Part shown: in pieces, positions 1-9,874 of the stretch
Layout: each line of letters begins with the position of its first letter
How positions within the stretch are numbered: the stretch's first letter is position 1
Assembly (NCBI GenBank): GCA_964019165.1
Contig: OZ025276.1
Coordinates: forward strand, 5,641,840 to 5,705,839
Length of the DNA: 64,000 bases
DNA from: Mastigias papua
Lineage: Eukaryota > Cnidaria > Scyphozoa > Rhizostomeae > Mastigiidae
Direction of reading: 5' to 3'
Made by a program: the position numbers and the translations under genes
The notes under the pieces: model-generated
What the model was told of the DNA's origin: nothing
The model's database searches: none
Seen by the model: only the letters and a program-made list of their open reading frames with translations

Positions 1-1
1 T

Positions 2-196
2 TTAGCTGATAAATTATTTAATAATTCAGATAAAACAAAAAAGATCGAACCGATAGAACAGACGATAAATGAGGTAATACCAAATAAAGGACATATTATA
101 GAAAAAGAATTAAAGAAAATATATAAGACTGATATTGATAATGAAAAAGAAGATATAAAAAGTGATATTTCAAAGAAATTTGATGAATTATTATAA
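2..196 (+). CDS. Protein X, C-terminal part (window edge)
   Basis: Open to the left edge of the window; the last 64 residues and stop are visible. The tail is lysine/glutamate-rich with a conserved block reading IIEKELKKIY and an end of the form FxELL. The same protein is complete in copy B (27108-27464) and broken in C and D, always lying between the minor capsid candidate and the major capsid gene. The complete version has a small-residue-rich alanine/lysine helix in the middle, as in virion core or minor capsid components. No known domain is recognised; function unknown. Confidence 0.6.
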   Translation, partial: LADKLFNNSDKTKKIEPIEQTINEVIPNKGHIIEKELKKIYKTDIDNEKEDIKSDISKKFDELL

Positions 197-213
197 TATA
201 TAATATAAGAATG
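194..213 (+). promoter_or_regulatory. AT-rich gene-start motif before the capsid gene
   Basis: The stop of X is followed by TATAATATATAATATAAG and then directly by the ATG of the capsid gene. Near-identical T/A alternations sit within about 5-25 bases of most other start codons in the four copies, so this is likely the element's own promoter type rather than chance composition. Confidence 0.5.
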
Positions 214-1475
214 AATTTTAACTTTCGTGAAAATTTAGAAAAATGTGATATGATAATCCAAGTACCTGATTCGATACAAACAAAGAAATATTTCGAATCG
301 GATCCCATTAAGATTACCTTCCTATAGACTGGTATAATGCTTATTTATATTTCGATTTAGAAATTACTAAAACTGATAATACGAAGTTTGACGAAGGAAC
401 AAGAATAGCATTATCAAGCGATGCAGCTTCATTGGTAAATTCCATAAAATTCGAAAGCGACAGTAGACAGATTTTTTATGTAAACGACATTAATTATGCT
501 ATGGTTATGAAAAATTTAATGGAGATGAGTAAAGAGTATATTAATAGTGTAGGAAATAAGTCATTTATATATCCCGATCTTATCGATGGTACTGAAATTT
601 CAAAATATACTAAATCAGGTACAGCCCCAAACCCTATATTATATGATAATAAAACTTATAATAGTTCATATCATAAGAGATCGATTATTACAAGAAACGG
701 TGTTAAAACGGTCCTCCCATTGAAATGCATTGAATTTTTTTCAACGTTAAAACATACATTGCTGCCTCCCACTAAAATTGAGATTAGCGTTGATATAGAA
801 TCTGATGTTAATTTGCTGTATAAAGAAGATTCCGTCGCCGATGGAAAGGTTTCCGTTAAGAACATATATTTATGTTACCAAAAATTGACTTTATCGCCTG
901 CTAACAAATTACTTTACACTCAATATTTGTCAACACAACAAATTATTAAATTTTATCGTGAAAATATTTTTACAGTAACATCATTGAAAAACAGGGAAAA
1001 TGACGTAATTCTCTACGAAACGGCACAGAAGCCCAGACACTTATTCATTTGGTTTAGTGACACATATAATCGTTTTGAACAAAAATATAATTCATTTGAG
1101 ATTAACACAAATGATGATAAAATCATAAACGCTTATATAATCATAAATGATAACAGATACATACCAATAACACCATATAATTGTGTAACTCACCCTATAA
1201 TTGCGTATAATGAACTTTTAAAATATATGACTGATAACAACCAACGGGAGAGCGCATTTATTGATTTTGAATTATTTAAGACTAAATATATGATATTATA
1301 TTTTAACATTAACGATAATATTACAGAGACCTTAAGAGACTCATTTTGTAAAATACAATTTAAATATATTCTCAATAATATCCCTGTAAATAGGTACACA
1401 ATCTACTCGTTGCTCTTATATGAAGATCAATATAAAATCTCGTTAATAAATGGTAAAAGTGAAATCATAAAATAA
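211..1475 (+). pseudogene. Major capsid protein candidate (double jelly-roll type), frameshifted, copy A
   Basis: About 420 residues, the length and position expected of a Polinton major capsid protein: after X and before the pVI-like protein. The start at 211 follows the AT-rich motif. The N-terminal 30 residues are in another frame from the rest, so a one-base indel lies near 296-311; from 312 the frame is open to 1475. Blocks shared with copies B and D include LPIDWY near the N terminus, SDxxSL, KSNGK/ESDSRQIY, FFxSL followed by LLPPTK, LCYxKL, and a C-terminal YTIYSLLL. These are strand-rich with no membrane segment. Assignment is by family resemblance and context; no structure search was possible. 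It could be another large capsid component, but no better MCP candidate exists in the element. Confidence 0.6.
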
Positions 1476-1483
1476 ATCAATTA

Positions 1484-1507
1484 ATCTATAATATAATATA
1501 AGAGATG
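1484..1507 (+). promoter_or_regulatory. AT-rich gene-start motif before the pVI-like gene
   Basis: The 29-base capsid/pVI intergenic gap ends in CTATAATATAATATAAGAG followed by ATG, the same pattern as at 194-213. Confidence 0.45.
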
Positions 1508-2345
1508 AAATTAATAAATGTTAAATTCACTGAATTTCAAAAAGATAAATTAAGACGAGCATATAACAAACGAGAAAACATTTCATTAAAACTTGTATAT
1601 GATCCCCACGGTGATAGAATATACGTGAATGATAGACAATATAACAAATTGATGAAAGGAAAGCCAGTAATAATTAAATTCAATGATACGCATTTTCGTG
1701 CTATGAAACAAGATGGAGGGTCTTTGTTATCAAGTTTATTAGGACCTATAACTAAAATTGCAACTAAAGTAGCACCTGCTTTAACAAAAACTGTTTTACC
1801 AGGCCTTGCTACAGGTGTGGCTTCCGCTTTAGGCTCTTTAGGCGTAGATAGCCTATTCGCCGTAAAGGCATCGATGGAAAAACTGGCGATATTATTAAGG
1901 GTCTTTCTGTGATTAAGAATGAATTAAGAAAATTATCTAAACCACAAAAGGGTTTATTCGATGAAATTATGATGACTGGAAACGGGCAACAAGGCGGTTT
2001 TTTAGGAACCTTGTTAGCGAGCATCGGATTACCGTTAGTTATCAAAGCATTAACAGGATCAGGCATTCACAATAGGCCTTATGACGTAACGAGTTATAAA
2101 ACCCATCCTAAGAAAATACCCATACCGCAACAAAATCAACAACAGGTTGTAAAACAGCCTGAAGGCACGGCATTAAAAGAATGGGAATTATTCAATCCAC
2201 CGCCTTTTAACGATAATCATGAAATTATAGAAAATAAAGGCCGTGGTATTAAAAAAAAAAGATCAAAAAAACACACGGGGAAGGCATTCTATTCGGGGGC
2301 AAATCGCCTTTCAAAAACGTGCCCTTGTTGAATATCCTATTTTAA
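1505..2345 (+). pseudogene. pVI-like minor capsid protein, two frameshifts, copy A
   Basis: Resembles the cnidarian Polinton protein compared with adenovirus pVI, an internal capsid protein with a membrane-active amphipathic helix that is cut by the viral protease. Order seen: a charged N-terminal domain with FTEFQKDKL and KLMKGKP, then a glycine/serine/leucine-rich segment (GGSLLSSLLGPITKIATKV, PGLATGVASALGSLGVD), a charged linker, the hallmark GGFLGTLLASIGLP, a proline-rich stretch and a basic KKKRSKK. A one-base loss near 1855-1870 moves the frame and a second shift lies between about 2243 and 2290, after which the third frame gives the expected short tail ending PLLNILF and a stop at 2345. 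The tail overlaps the protease reading frame, as in copies B and C. Confidence 0.65.
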
Positions 2346-2794
2346 GATTTAAAGATACTTCAACTAGTAATGTATATTTACAAAAATGGATTGATCACAT
2401 GCATATATATAATTTCTATGGTGTTTTTGCAAAAGATGAAATAACAACTGATATGATTAAACCAAATCATTTTTATATCATTAATTTAGATGATTTTAAT
2501 TCAATAACAAACGGGACACATTGGACTGCTTTTTATTATTATCGTAATCGTATCGAATATTTCGACTCATATGGATTAAAACCACCTCAAATAATAAGTC
2601 AAAATTACAAATATATATATAATAGCAGTCAATTACAATCTTATTCATCAAAAGCATGTGGCTATTTTTGCCTATATTTCATTTACCATCGTTATCGTGG
2701 TTTGACTTTTTATGAAATTATAAAACGATTTAGTTTGGTAGATAGAGAATATAATCAAAATTTGATTATAGATTTTTTTAATAATTATAATTAA
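2243..2794 (+). CDS. Adenain-like cysteine protease (capsid maturation), copy A
   Basis: Cysteine protease of the adenovirus endopeptidase/Ulp1 fold, which would cleave capsid precursors inside the particle. Counted from the Met at 2243, the catalytic residues are His93 (GTHWTAF), Asp108 (YFDSYG), oxyanion Gln132 and Cys139 (SKACGYFC); the Gln-Cys spacing of seven matches adenain. The family begins at about WIDHM after the STSNVYLQ segment, so the true start is uncertain: residues 1-30 overlap the pVI-like tail in another frame and the gene may begin within that overlap. The frame is open through to the conserved end DFFNNYN. This is the only protease copy here with all four residues. Confidence 0.85.
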   Translation: MVLKKKDQKNTRGRHSIRGQIAFQKRALVEYPILRFKDTSTSNVYLQKWIDHMHIYNFYGVFAKDEITTDMIKPNHFYIINLDDFNSITNGTHWTAFYYYRNRIEYFDSYGLKPPQIISQNYKYIYNSSQLQSYSSKACGYFCLYFIYHRYRGLTFYEIIKRFSLVDREYNQNLIIDFFNNYN

Positions 2795-2802
2795 ATGTAT
2801 AT

Positions 2803-3783
2803 ATGGGCAAACACGACGGTACGCATAAATTTTCCCAAACATCTGATGAATATATAAAAAACCGTGAAGATATTGATATGAATAACAGAAGAATTGATAA
2901 TTTAAAAACTGTTTGTATGACCGATATAAGTAATTTAAAATACGCCATAAATATGGAATGTTTATTAAATTATATAACTACACAGCTGTCAGAAACGCTC
3001 TTTTGGGAGTATTATCAAAGAGCAACGGCATTTTATAAAATAGATACAGCAAATAGTCATGAAGTGACTTTTGATAGTGTTAGAAGCGTTTCAAAATTAT
3101 TTGATCAAAGTCTATCACAAGACCATGCTGAGCAAACAACGTATAATCTACAACCGTCTTTATGTTCGAAAGGTAATCGTATCAATAAACGTTATTATCT
3201 TGAATTTAATGGGAGCCAAAGGATGATTAGTTCCATTGATCTAAATGTGGCCAATGGAGAAGAAGATATAGTAAATATTTTTATTTTGTATTATATCGAT
3301 TCCTTCTCAGGGACTTATTGGTGTCGATGCGGGCTGTTTGGCCACGACAACGGTCAATTCGATAAATTTATCGCGTTTAGTGATCAAGGTGATTTGATAG
3401 TTTCGGGCACTGTGAATGATCACATTGTTATCGGTAAAAACACAACAAACGGTAAATCGCCAACAGCAGATTATCAAACAAAAGCAAATGCAGGCTCATT
3501 AAATCAATGGATATGCTTGAGCGTTCATTGGAATATTAGTAGTGAAACATCGTATGTTTATTGTAATGGTAAAAATATATCAGATTTTACATCACGAACG
3601 AGTGCAGGCAGCACTCAAATGACCTTTGGTGATTTGAACCCCAATGGCATTGCGCCGTTTTACGGTAAGATCGTTTGTTTTCTGTTATATAAGAATAAAC
3701 GTATGTCACATCGTGATATTCTACTCCATCATAAAGTGTTATGTAATTGGTATGGTGTGGACCATGATGAAATAACTTTCTAA
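2803..3783 (+). CDS. LamG/concanavalin A-like lectin-domain virion protein, copy A
   Basis: 326 residues, intact, starting eight bases after the protease stop at an ATG preceded by a TATAT run. The N-terminal ~110 residues are polar, with RRIDNLKT; from about residue 135 there is a concanavalin A-like jelly roll with YYLEFNGSQRMIS, a GLFGHDN block, GDLIVSG, a WICLSVHWN strand and FGDLNPNGIAPF. LamG/ConA-like folds usually bind glycans, so a surface attachment role is inferred. The orthologue in copy C (55937-56923) is also unbroken, which is notable in otherwise decayed elements. No signal peptide or membrane segment is visible. Confidence 0.75.
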   Translation: MGKHDGTHKFSQTSDEYIKNREDIDMNNRRIDNLKTVCMTDISNLKYAINMECLLNYITTQLSETLFWEYYQRATAFYKIDTANSHEVTFDSVRSVSKLFDQSLSQDHAEQTTYNLQPSLCSKGNRINKRYYLEFNGSQRMISSIDLNVANGEEDIVNIFILYYIDSFSGTYWCRCGLFGHDNGQFDKFIAFSDQGDLIVSGTVNDHIVIGKNTTNGKSPTADYQTKANAGSLNQWICLSVHWNISSETSYVYCNGKNISDFTSRTSAGSTQMTFGDLNPNGIAPFYGKIVCFLLYKNKRMSHRDILLHHKVLCNWYGVDHDEITF

Positions 3784-3793
3784 TATATATATA

Positions 3794-3889
3794 ATGAATC
3801 GTCATACATTAATATATCTTATTCGACATTTAATTTTCGACCTATCTTTCTCATTAGTTTGTTTAGGAATATTTTATGGATTATTATAA
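3794..3889 (+). CDS. Small hydrophobic peptide, 31 residues, copy A
   Basis: A short frame between the lectin and fibre genes, starting at an ATG directly after an AT-rich motif. It begins MNRHTLIYLIRH and continues as a hydrophobic stretch with one cysteine (LVCLGIFYG), enough for a single membrane-spanning helix. A 33-residue peptide with a matching start (MRHTIIFVIKK) and a matching ICL motif occupies the same place in copy C (56937-57038). Conservation of position, start and hydrophobicity in two diverged copies is the argument that it is real. Function unknown; a small viral membrane protein is one possibility. Confidence 0.5.
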   Translation: MNRHTLIYLIRHLIFDLSFSLVCLGIFYGLL

Positions 3890-3903
3890 TATATAATATA
3901 ATG
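3885..3903 (+). promoter_or_regulatory. AT-rich gene-start motif before the fibre gene
   Basis: TTATAATATATAATATA is followed immediately by the fibre ATG at 3901; the same arrangement occurs in copy C at 57035-57051. Confidence 0.5.
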
Positions 3904-6116
3904 GGAAAATACGACGGTGTACTATCGGATTACAATAATAATGAAAATCAAGTGAATTTTCATTAACAGATTTTCATTTTATCGATAATATTTTACATAT
4001 TAATAAAAATCTTAAATTTATTTTACATCAGTCACAATACTCAAATAAATTCACGATAACGAACGATGTGTTAGATATTGATAAAGATAAGATCGAAATT
4101 AACCCGAAATCGATTATTTCATTAGATTCAACGGGAGCGCCTAATTCAATAATTTGCGTAGATAATAATGACAAATTGAAATTAAACTATTCAAGCGATT
4201 TTATGATTTTAAACGGTGCTTTATATTGTAATCTCGGTGCTGGTTTAACGAGAGATGATCAAAATCGTATTACAATTGCAATTGCAAAATGTAATTTAAA
4301 ATTCGTGAATAATGAATTATGTCTTGATATGAATGCAATGATTAATGATTTTAACTGTATCAAATTAGATGACAAAAACAGATTAAGATTAAATTATAAT
4401 GCGGATGACTTTATAAAAGACTCAACAGGAAAATTATGGTTAAAAATTTATGATAAGCATCTTAAAAGAACACAAAACGGTGTTGAGATAAATATCGATA
4501 ATGACACGATTCGTTTTGATACAAATGAGGGTAAATTAATAGCATCGATAGATAAATATATTGTCCCACAATACGCTCAAAATGGGGATATTTATTTAGA
4601 CACAAATAAAAAGATGAAAGTAAATATAAATAATTACGTCGATGATAATATAGGGTCAAAAGTGATTATGAATACACATAACAAGATCGATTTAGACATT
4701 GTTGATCAAACAGCAGGTGAAATATATTTCGATTCGAATAATAAATTAACGGTTCGTTTAGGCCATTATTTTACAAGAGACACATCAGGGCATATTATAC
4801 CTATCGTGAATGAACAACATGGATTAAATTTGAATAATTACAAATTAAATGTAGACGTATCTTCACCAATCACATTTGTAAATAAAAAATTAACGTTAAA
4901 TTATGATGCTTATTTTAAATTAACAAATGACAAATTAGATATTGATATCACGAAATTAAAAACGGATATTGTAATACCAAAGCAATCCGAAGGAATAAAA
5001 TTAAATCATGACGGTACATTGTCAATAGACCGTGATGTTCTCACAAGCATGATAAATGTAGGTTCTTTATCAGGTTTAAAAATCGTGGGGAATAAATTAA
5101 TAGTTGATGAAGCGCTTATGGGATCTAATTTAATAAGATTAGATTCTAATTCAACATTAAAAAGGCGTGCCAATAATTTTTACGAATTAGAACTTGAAAG
5201 AATCTCTATAGACAGTGATTTTACGACTGGTGCGTTAAAAGTCAAAGACACTTATGTACCATCCGTGATAACAACTGATTATATAAAAAATAAAGTCGTT
5301 AATGAATCATACTTTAAAGACTTGTTAAAGTTTCAAGGTCCGTGTATTTTAAAAAGATGTGCATTATGTTGGTGGGATCTTGACATTGAGGCAGACGTTG
5401 ATAAAACAATAACCACTAATGTAATAATCAATAAATTTCAAAACCAAAAGCATAGATTTAATGATTTCTATTATTTTACAACTGAAAATAATCCATTATA
5501 TTATTATAAACATTATAGTACGGCTATATTCTCTACAATAATTTCACATAATTACATATATTTTAATAACACCAATCAACGAATCAAATATACCGATTCA
5601 TTTGTTAAAAAGGATAATTTAATTTCAATTTCATTCAATTTCGTAATAGAACCTGAAAAGAAAAATATTGATATTAATTCTACTTTATTTCAATCAGAAA
5701 CTGATAATTATATTAAATTGCTTTACAATAACCAAGGTATAACATATAAATTCGGCGATATGTATACCACTCCTTATAGGACTTATACAAATGAAATTGT
5801 TGTATCAACACCAACAACATTATTAAATCGTAAAAATGTTATAACAATATATATTAGTGGATTTAACGACATTTATCCTGAACAAATAATTGTTTATGTA
5901 AATAGTCATAAAATTCATGACTCTACAATATCAATTGGCCCATCAATAGTCCCATCATTCAACAGACAACAATATCATATTTTTAATCTGTGTAATAATA
6001 ATGATAATTCACAATCATTTAATGGAAAATTCTATGATTACAGTATGTTACAAAATATTACAGAATCTGAAGCAATAAATTTACATGAGTATTACAAATA
6101 CATCCATAATATATAA
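3901..6116 (+). pseudogene. Fibre-like protein: repetitive shaft plus lectin-like head, one frameshift, copy A
   Basis: About 738 codons. The start at 3901 (MGKYDGV) parallels copy C at 57049; a base is missing from a T run near 3955-3960, after which the frame is open to 6116. Roughly the first 430 residues are repeated short beta units, each ending in an alternating hydrophobic strand, for example GLTRDDQNRITIAI, CNLKFVNNELCLDM and ITFVNKKLTLNYD; this is the look of the adenovirus fibre shaft (triple beta-spiral). The C-terminal ~250 residues have another character (KLLYNNQGITYKFGDMY, NVITIYISG, FNGKFYDYSML), consistent with a concanavalin A-like head. It lies next to the lectin gene, so the pair likely make the attachment apparatus. 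The fibre analogy is my inference from pattern, not a database result. Confidence 0.65.
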
Positions 6117-6141
6117 TAAAATTATAATATATATTATAATG
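6113..6141 (+). promoter_or_regulatory. AT-rich palindromic gene-start motif (best example)
   Basis: TTATAATATATATTATAATG spans the gap between fibre and U and includes the U start codon; the core TATAATATATATTATA is nearly self-complementary. It is preserved almost base for base in copy C (58893-58919). Related motifs precede the starts at 7102(-), 27464(-), 28235(-), 33913(-), 39527(-), 40556(-), 44840, 45205, 45859, 51559, 52468, 57049, 60233, 61497, 62275 and 62680. Confidence 0.55.
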
Positions 6142-6585
6142 GATGAACCGAGAAGAGTTATTAAATTTATGAATGAGAATTTTTATTTATTTGAAAAACA
6201 ATATGAAGATATTGATAAGACTGTCTTAAAAGCAGCCATCGCTTATAAATACTTATTGGCTGTTTATTTAGACATTAAAAACGTGACTATAGAACATATT
6301 CTTATAGAAAATGACTACGATATAGGCCTAATTGGCCCTGGCCACAGCTGCCTCACAAGTATTTGTGAAAAAATATGTCCAAATCGCGTATGCCATCTAC
6401 ATTCGATTCTGCATGATACATATGGTAGGATCTATCTAAGATATAATCAAGGAAGAGGATATGTTTATATGTTTAAAGCTCCTAATTGGATGAAAAAATC
6501 ACCCTTTTTCGGTCATATAATTGGTTTAATATATTCGATTTATTATAATATTAGATATTATCGTGAATATCAAACTTTTCTTTAA
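6139..6585 (+). CDS. Protein U, unknown conserved element protein, copy A
   Basis: 148 residues, intact, starting at the ATG inside the AT-rich motif. The N-terminal half is helical and charged (VIKFMNENFYLFE). The middle is strongly conserved with copy C: YDIGLIGPGHSCLT, then a cysteine/histidine cluster CEKICPNRVCHLHS that could bind a metal. The C-terminal part is aromatic and basic (FFGHIIGLIYSIYYNIRYYRE) and might associate with a membrane. No family is recognised. It is convergent with, and overlaps by 35 bases, the VLTF3-like gene on the opposite strand. Copy C retains the gene with two in-frame stops. Confidence 0.6.
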   Translation: MDEPRRVIKFMNENFYLFEKQYEDIDKTVLKAAIAYKYLLAVYLDIKNVTIEHILIENDYDIGLIGPGHSCLTSICEKICPNRVCHLHSILHDTYGRIYLRYNQGRGYVYMFKAPNWMKKSPFFGHIIGLIYSIYYNIRYYREYQTFL

Positions 6586-7102
6586 TTTTATTCCATAGGA
6601 TTAAATATTCATTTGTTTTTCTAACATTATTTTTTATTTTAATTTCGCGGCATTTGCCATGATGTAAAAATTCAATGTAAATTTGTTTGATAACATATTT
6701 TAAATTGATCTTTTTTATAAAATCATTATCTTTTTCCCATTGGATTATTTTATTACAATATTCTAAAATAATATATTTTTGATATTCGCTCATAAATATA
6801 TATTTTTTGTTAATTTCATTTAAGGTATTTAATATATAATATTTTCTATGATAAACAGACTGTGTTTTTTTATTATAACAATCATATGGTTGTAAATCGG
6901 CGCTGAAAAAATTTATTAAACACGAACAATTTTTACAGTATTTGCCATTTTCATGAACGTAATAATTATAACCATTACAGTTTTCACATTCGTCATTTGA
7001 TTTTATATTTTGATTTTTTAATGCTTTTAAATATTTATCACAATAAAGACAATAACTTACATCCATTTTAAGAAATTGAATATGTATATCTCTATTACAC
7101 AT
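6551..7102 (-). CDS. VLTF3-like late transcription factor candidate
   Basis: 183 residues, intact. Six cysteines form three CxxC pairs (residues 18/21, 39/42 and 56/59), followed by a helical region with HRKYYILNTLNEI, then INLKYVIKQIYIEF and a C-terminal LILWNKIKEKF. A zinc ribbon followed by this style of helical domain is how the poxvirus VLTF3-like family of nucleocytoplasmic large DNA viruses looks; members act as late-gene transcription factors. The match is by eye and moderate. Translation may start at Met1 (7102, right after an AT-rich motif) or Met13. Only the last few codons of its counterpart survive in copy C (59361-59398). Confidence 0.5.
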   Translation of the reverse strand: MCNRDIHIQFLKMDVSYCLYCDKYLKALKNQNIKSNDECENCNGYNYYVHENGKYCKNCSCLINFFSADLQPYDCYNKKTQSVYHRKYYILNTLNEINKKYIFMSEYQKYIILEYCNKIIQWEKDNDFIKKINLKYVIKQIYIEFLHHGKCREIKIKNNVRKTNEYLILWNKIKEKFDIHDNI

Positions 7103-7130
7103 AAATATAATATATATTATATTTCTTTCT

Positions 7131-8377
7131 TCAGTATTGGTTGTTTAGAAACGCCCGACATCTTCCATATGATAAATTGTACATATCATTATTATAATAA
7201 CTATCAAATAATGCCTTAAATTTGTGCACATAACTTAAACATTTTATTGAATCATTTTTTATAATATATTCAAAATCACTTTTACTTATGCTCAAACTGT
7301 ATTTCTTTATAAAATACTTTAAAAATACTAATTTATCATATTTAATTATTTCTTTCATAATATCTATGCCAACCCATGGGCAGCCTTTTTCAATGAGATA
7401 TTTTATAACACTGATTTTTTTATTTTGAATAGCAAAACAACAAGTATATTCATCTAATATTATAATATCATTTTTAAACAAATATTTTACACTATCTAAA
7501 TCACAATATTTCACAGCGCTCATACCAGTAAAAAAATTAACATCGCACATATTTTCGACCAAATATTTAATACATTCGTATAAGTTATTTTCAATTGCAA
7601 ATGAAAATGTATTTTGTGTTATTTGACTACCGTTTTCATGGGCATATTCTAAACATTCTTTATTACCATCCTTTAAACAACAAATTGTAGAACTTAAGTC
7701 ATTAAAGGGGATTTTCATTTTTTCGTTTGTGAATTTTAAGATCTCGATATTATTACTTTTACATGCTTCATTAATCATATCAATATCGCTTGGACAGTCA
7801 CTTATATAAGCATATTCAAGACATTCAAAATTTCCATTTTGTATAGCCTTATATAAAGTCCTTTCGTCCCATTTACAACCATTTTCGTGAGCATATATTA
7901 AACATTGTAAATGATCATACTCAGCCGCATTTTCACAAACTCTGTTATTCCATGGACAACCATTTTCATGTAAATATCTTAAAATATCTAATGAATTAGA
8001 TTCGCATGCGTATGCTGCTGTGACTTCATCCCATGTATCGCCATTTTCATGAGCGTATATTAAACAATCTACTGTAAATTACCATTAGCAGCTGCTATAT
8101 TACAAATACCTTCCAATGATTCATTTTCTTCTTTATGAACTTTTTTAAGACATTCTAAATGACCAAGTTGCGCCGCGCTTTTTGTACGGCTGAGACTATA
8201 ATCTGTATCAACTTCTTCGTTTAATATTTTCATACATTTTTCAAATCCGTATTTTTCAATTGAGATTTTACAAAAATAACAATTTGCACTCATTATACTT
8301 ATATATGGTGATATTTCTTTAAGTATTTTATACGCACTTATTTTTGATATATTGAATGCAATCTTTAATCTCAACAT
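7131..8377 (-). pseudogene. Ankyrin-repeat protein ANK-2, frameshifted
   Basis: About 415 codons of ankyrin-type repeats of the giant-virus style, in which each ~25-30 residue unit carries a block like CLKYAHENGCPW. Reading from 8377 the N-terminal part (Met, then SANCYFCKISI and GHLECLKKVHKE) stops at 8069; a small insertion near 8070 shifts the frame, and the repeats continue without a new Met to 7131. The C-terminal repeats are more diverged. The gene starts 50 bases inside the end of ANK-1 and its stop is 29 bases from the VLTF3-like start, so the minus-strand genes form a compact set. Ankyrin repeats bind proteins; the target is unknown. Confidence 0.7.
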
Positions 8378-9500
8378 TCTTTGGTTTAATATGTCTTAAT
8401 ATTTTATTTTTATCGTAATCATAACCATTTTCAATGGCGTATTTCATGATTTCATAATATCCTTTTTCAACGGCAATATAAACAATCTTTTTGCTCCATG
8501 GACAACCATTTTCATGAGCATATTTAAAACAATCAAAATGACAATTTTTTACGGCTGTTTCACTTACTCTCATATTCCATTTACAACCAATTTCATGAAG
8601 ATATTTTAAACATTCTAAATGCCCATATTCAACTGCGAGTAAACAAGCTGTTGTTTGATTTTTGTGTAATTTACAACCATTCTCATAAGCATATTTCAAG
8701 CAATCTAATTGTCCCTTTTTAATAGCACGATACAATAAATTAGTCTTCCATGGACACCCATTTTCATGAGCATATTTTAAACAATCTAAATGGCCATTAC
8801 TTGCTGCTAATTCGCAAGTCAAACAATCCCAATGAAATTCGTTTTTATGAGCGTATTTTAAACAATCTAAATGACCGAACGCTGCAGCATTTACGCAAGT
8901 AAAATTATCTCTTGGACATCCATTTTCATAAGCATATTTTAAACATTCTAAATGACCATGTTTAGCGGCATTTTCGCAAACGAAATCATTCCATGGGCAA
9001 CCGTTTTCATGAGCGTATTTTAAACATTCTAATTGACCATTTATAGCGGCAATTGCGCAAGTCCATCTTCCCCAAGGACAACCGTTTTCATGAGCGTATT
9101 TTAAACAATCTAATTGACCATTTTGTACAGCAACATCGATTGTATCAGCATTCCAAGGGCATCCATATTCATGAGCATATTTTAAACATTCCAATTAACC
9201 ATATTCAGCTGAAGTAGTACAAACTTCATCACAATCATAATTTTGTTTTAAAAAATATTCTAAACAATTTAATCGAACATATCTAGCAGCAAGATTAATA
9301 TAACATTTTTCATTAATAATAAATATTTCATTATCTTCATTACTATTATTTGCAAGCGCATATTTTAAACATTCTAAATGACCATTTTTCACAGCCTCAT
9401 CTTCATTAATAGTTTTACAGCATCGTTTACAATTGTATTTTTCAGGTATCGTTATATCATCATCAATTTTTCTCATAGATAAATTCTGCAATGAAAACAT
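8328..9500 (-). pseudogene. Ankyrin-repeat protein ANK-1, one nonsense codon
   Basis: 390 codons with at least eleven ankyrin-type units, most with the signature LxCLKYAHENGCPW. The N terminus (from Met at 9500) has a CxxC-like KRCCKTINE before the first repeat. At 9195-9197 a TAA interrupts the expected GQLECLKY, explained by a single C-to-T change, and the frame then runs to 8328. Repeats with this CPW ending are typical of Mimivirus-like giant viruses and rare in animal ankyrin proteins. Fragments of the same family face the other way at 43216-43607 and 44840-45184 at the left end of copy C, which suggests the gene sits near both ends of the element. Confidence 0.75.
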
Positions 9501-9694
9501 CTCTTATAATTTATATATATAAAATATTATTTAAGTTATTTTATTTTTTTACCAAAGAATGTTACCATACATAAATCACAATCGAAATGAAATCGCACGA
9601 AAGTGGTGTAAACTGTTATAACTATCCTTTGTGTCTAAGCTAAAATACCAATAAAATAGGTTAATTGAGTTACAAATTAAAATTGCAGCCAAAT

Positions 9695-9810
9695 AGTAAG
9701 GCCATGTAGTAAGGCCATGTAGTAAGGCCATGTAGTAAGGCCATGTAGTAAGGCCATGTAGTAAGGCCATGTAAAAAGGCCATGTAGTAAGGCCATTTAG
9801 TAATTCCATA
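9695..9810 (+). repeat. 13-bp tandem repeat
   Basis: About nine copies of AGTAAGGCCATGT in tandem with few changes, just outside the ankyrin genes in the terminal region of copy A. Apparent reading frames through it are a product of the repeat. Confidence 0.9.
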
Positions 9811-9874
9811 AAATAATTTACCAATAAATTATGCCAGTAGAAAATGGCTAGTTTATTGAAGCCATGAGGGGGAC

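Noticed and set aside
671..865. Antisense frame within the capsid gene
   Set aside because: Shadow of the plus-strand capsid coding sequence, which is conserved across copies.
9695..9810. CRISPR-like array
   Set aside because: Units are adjacent with no unique spacers.
9576..9824. Minus-strand frame with repeated LLHGLTTWPYYMA-like units
   Set aside because: It is a translation of the 13-bp AGTAAGGCCATGT tandem repeat.
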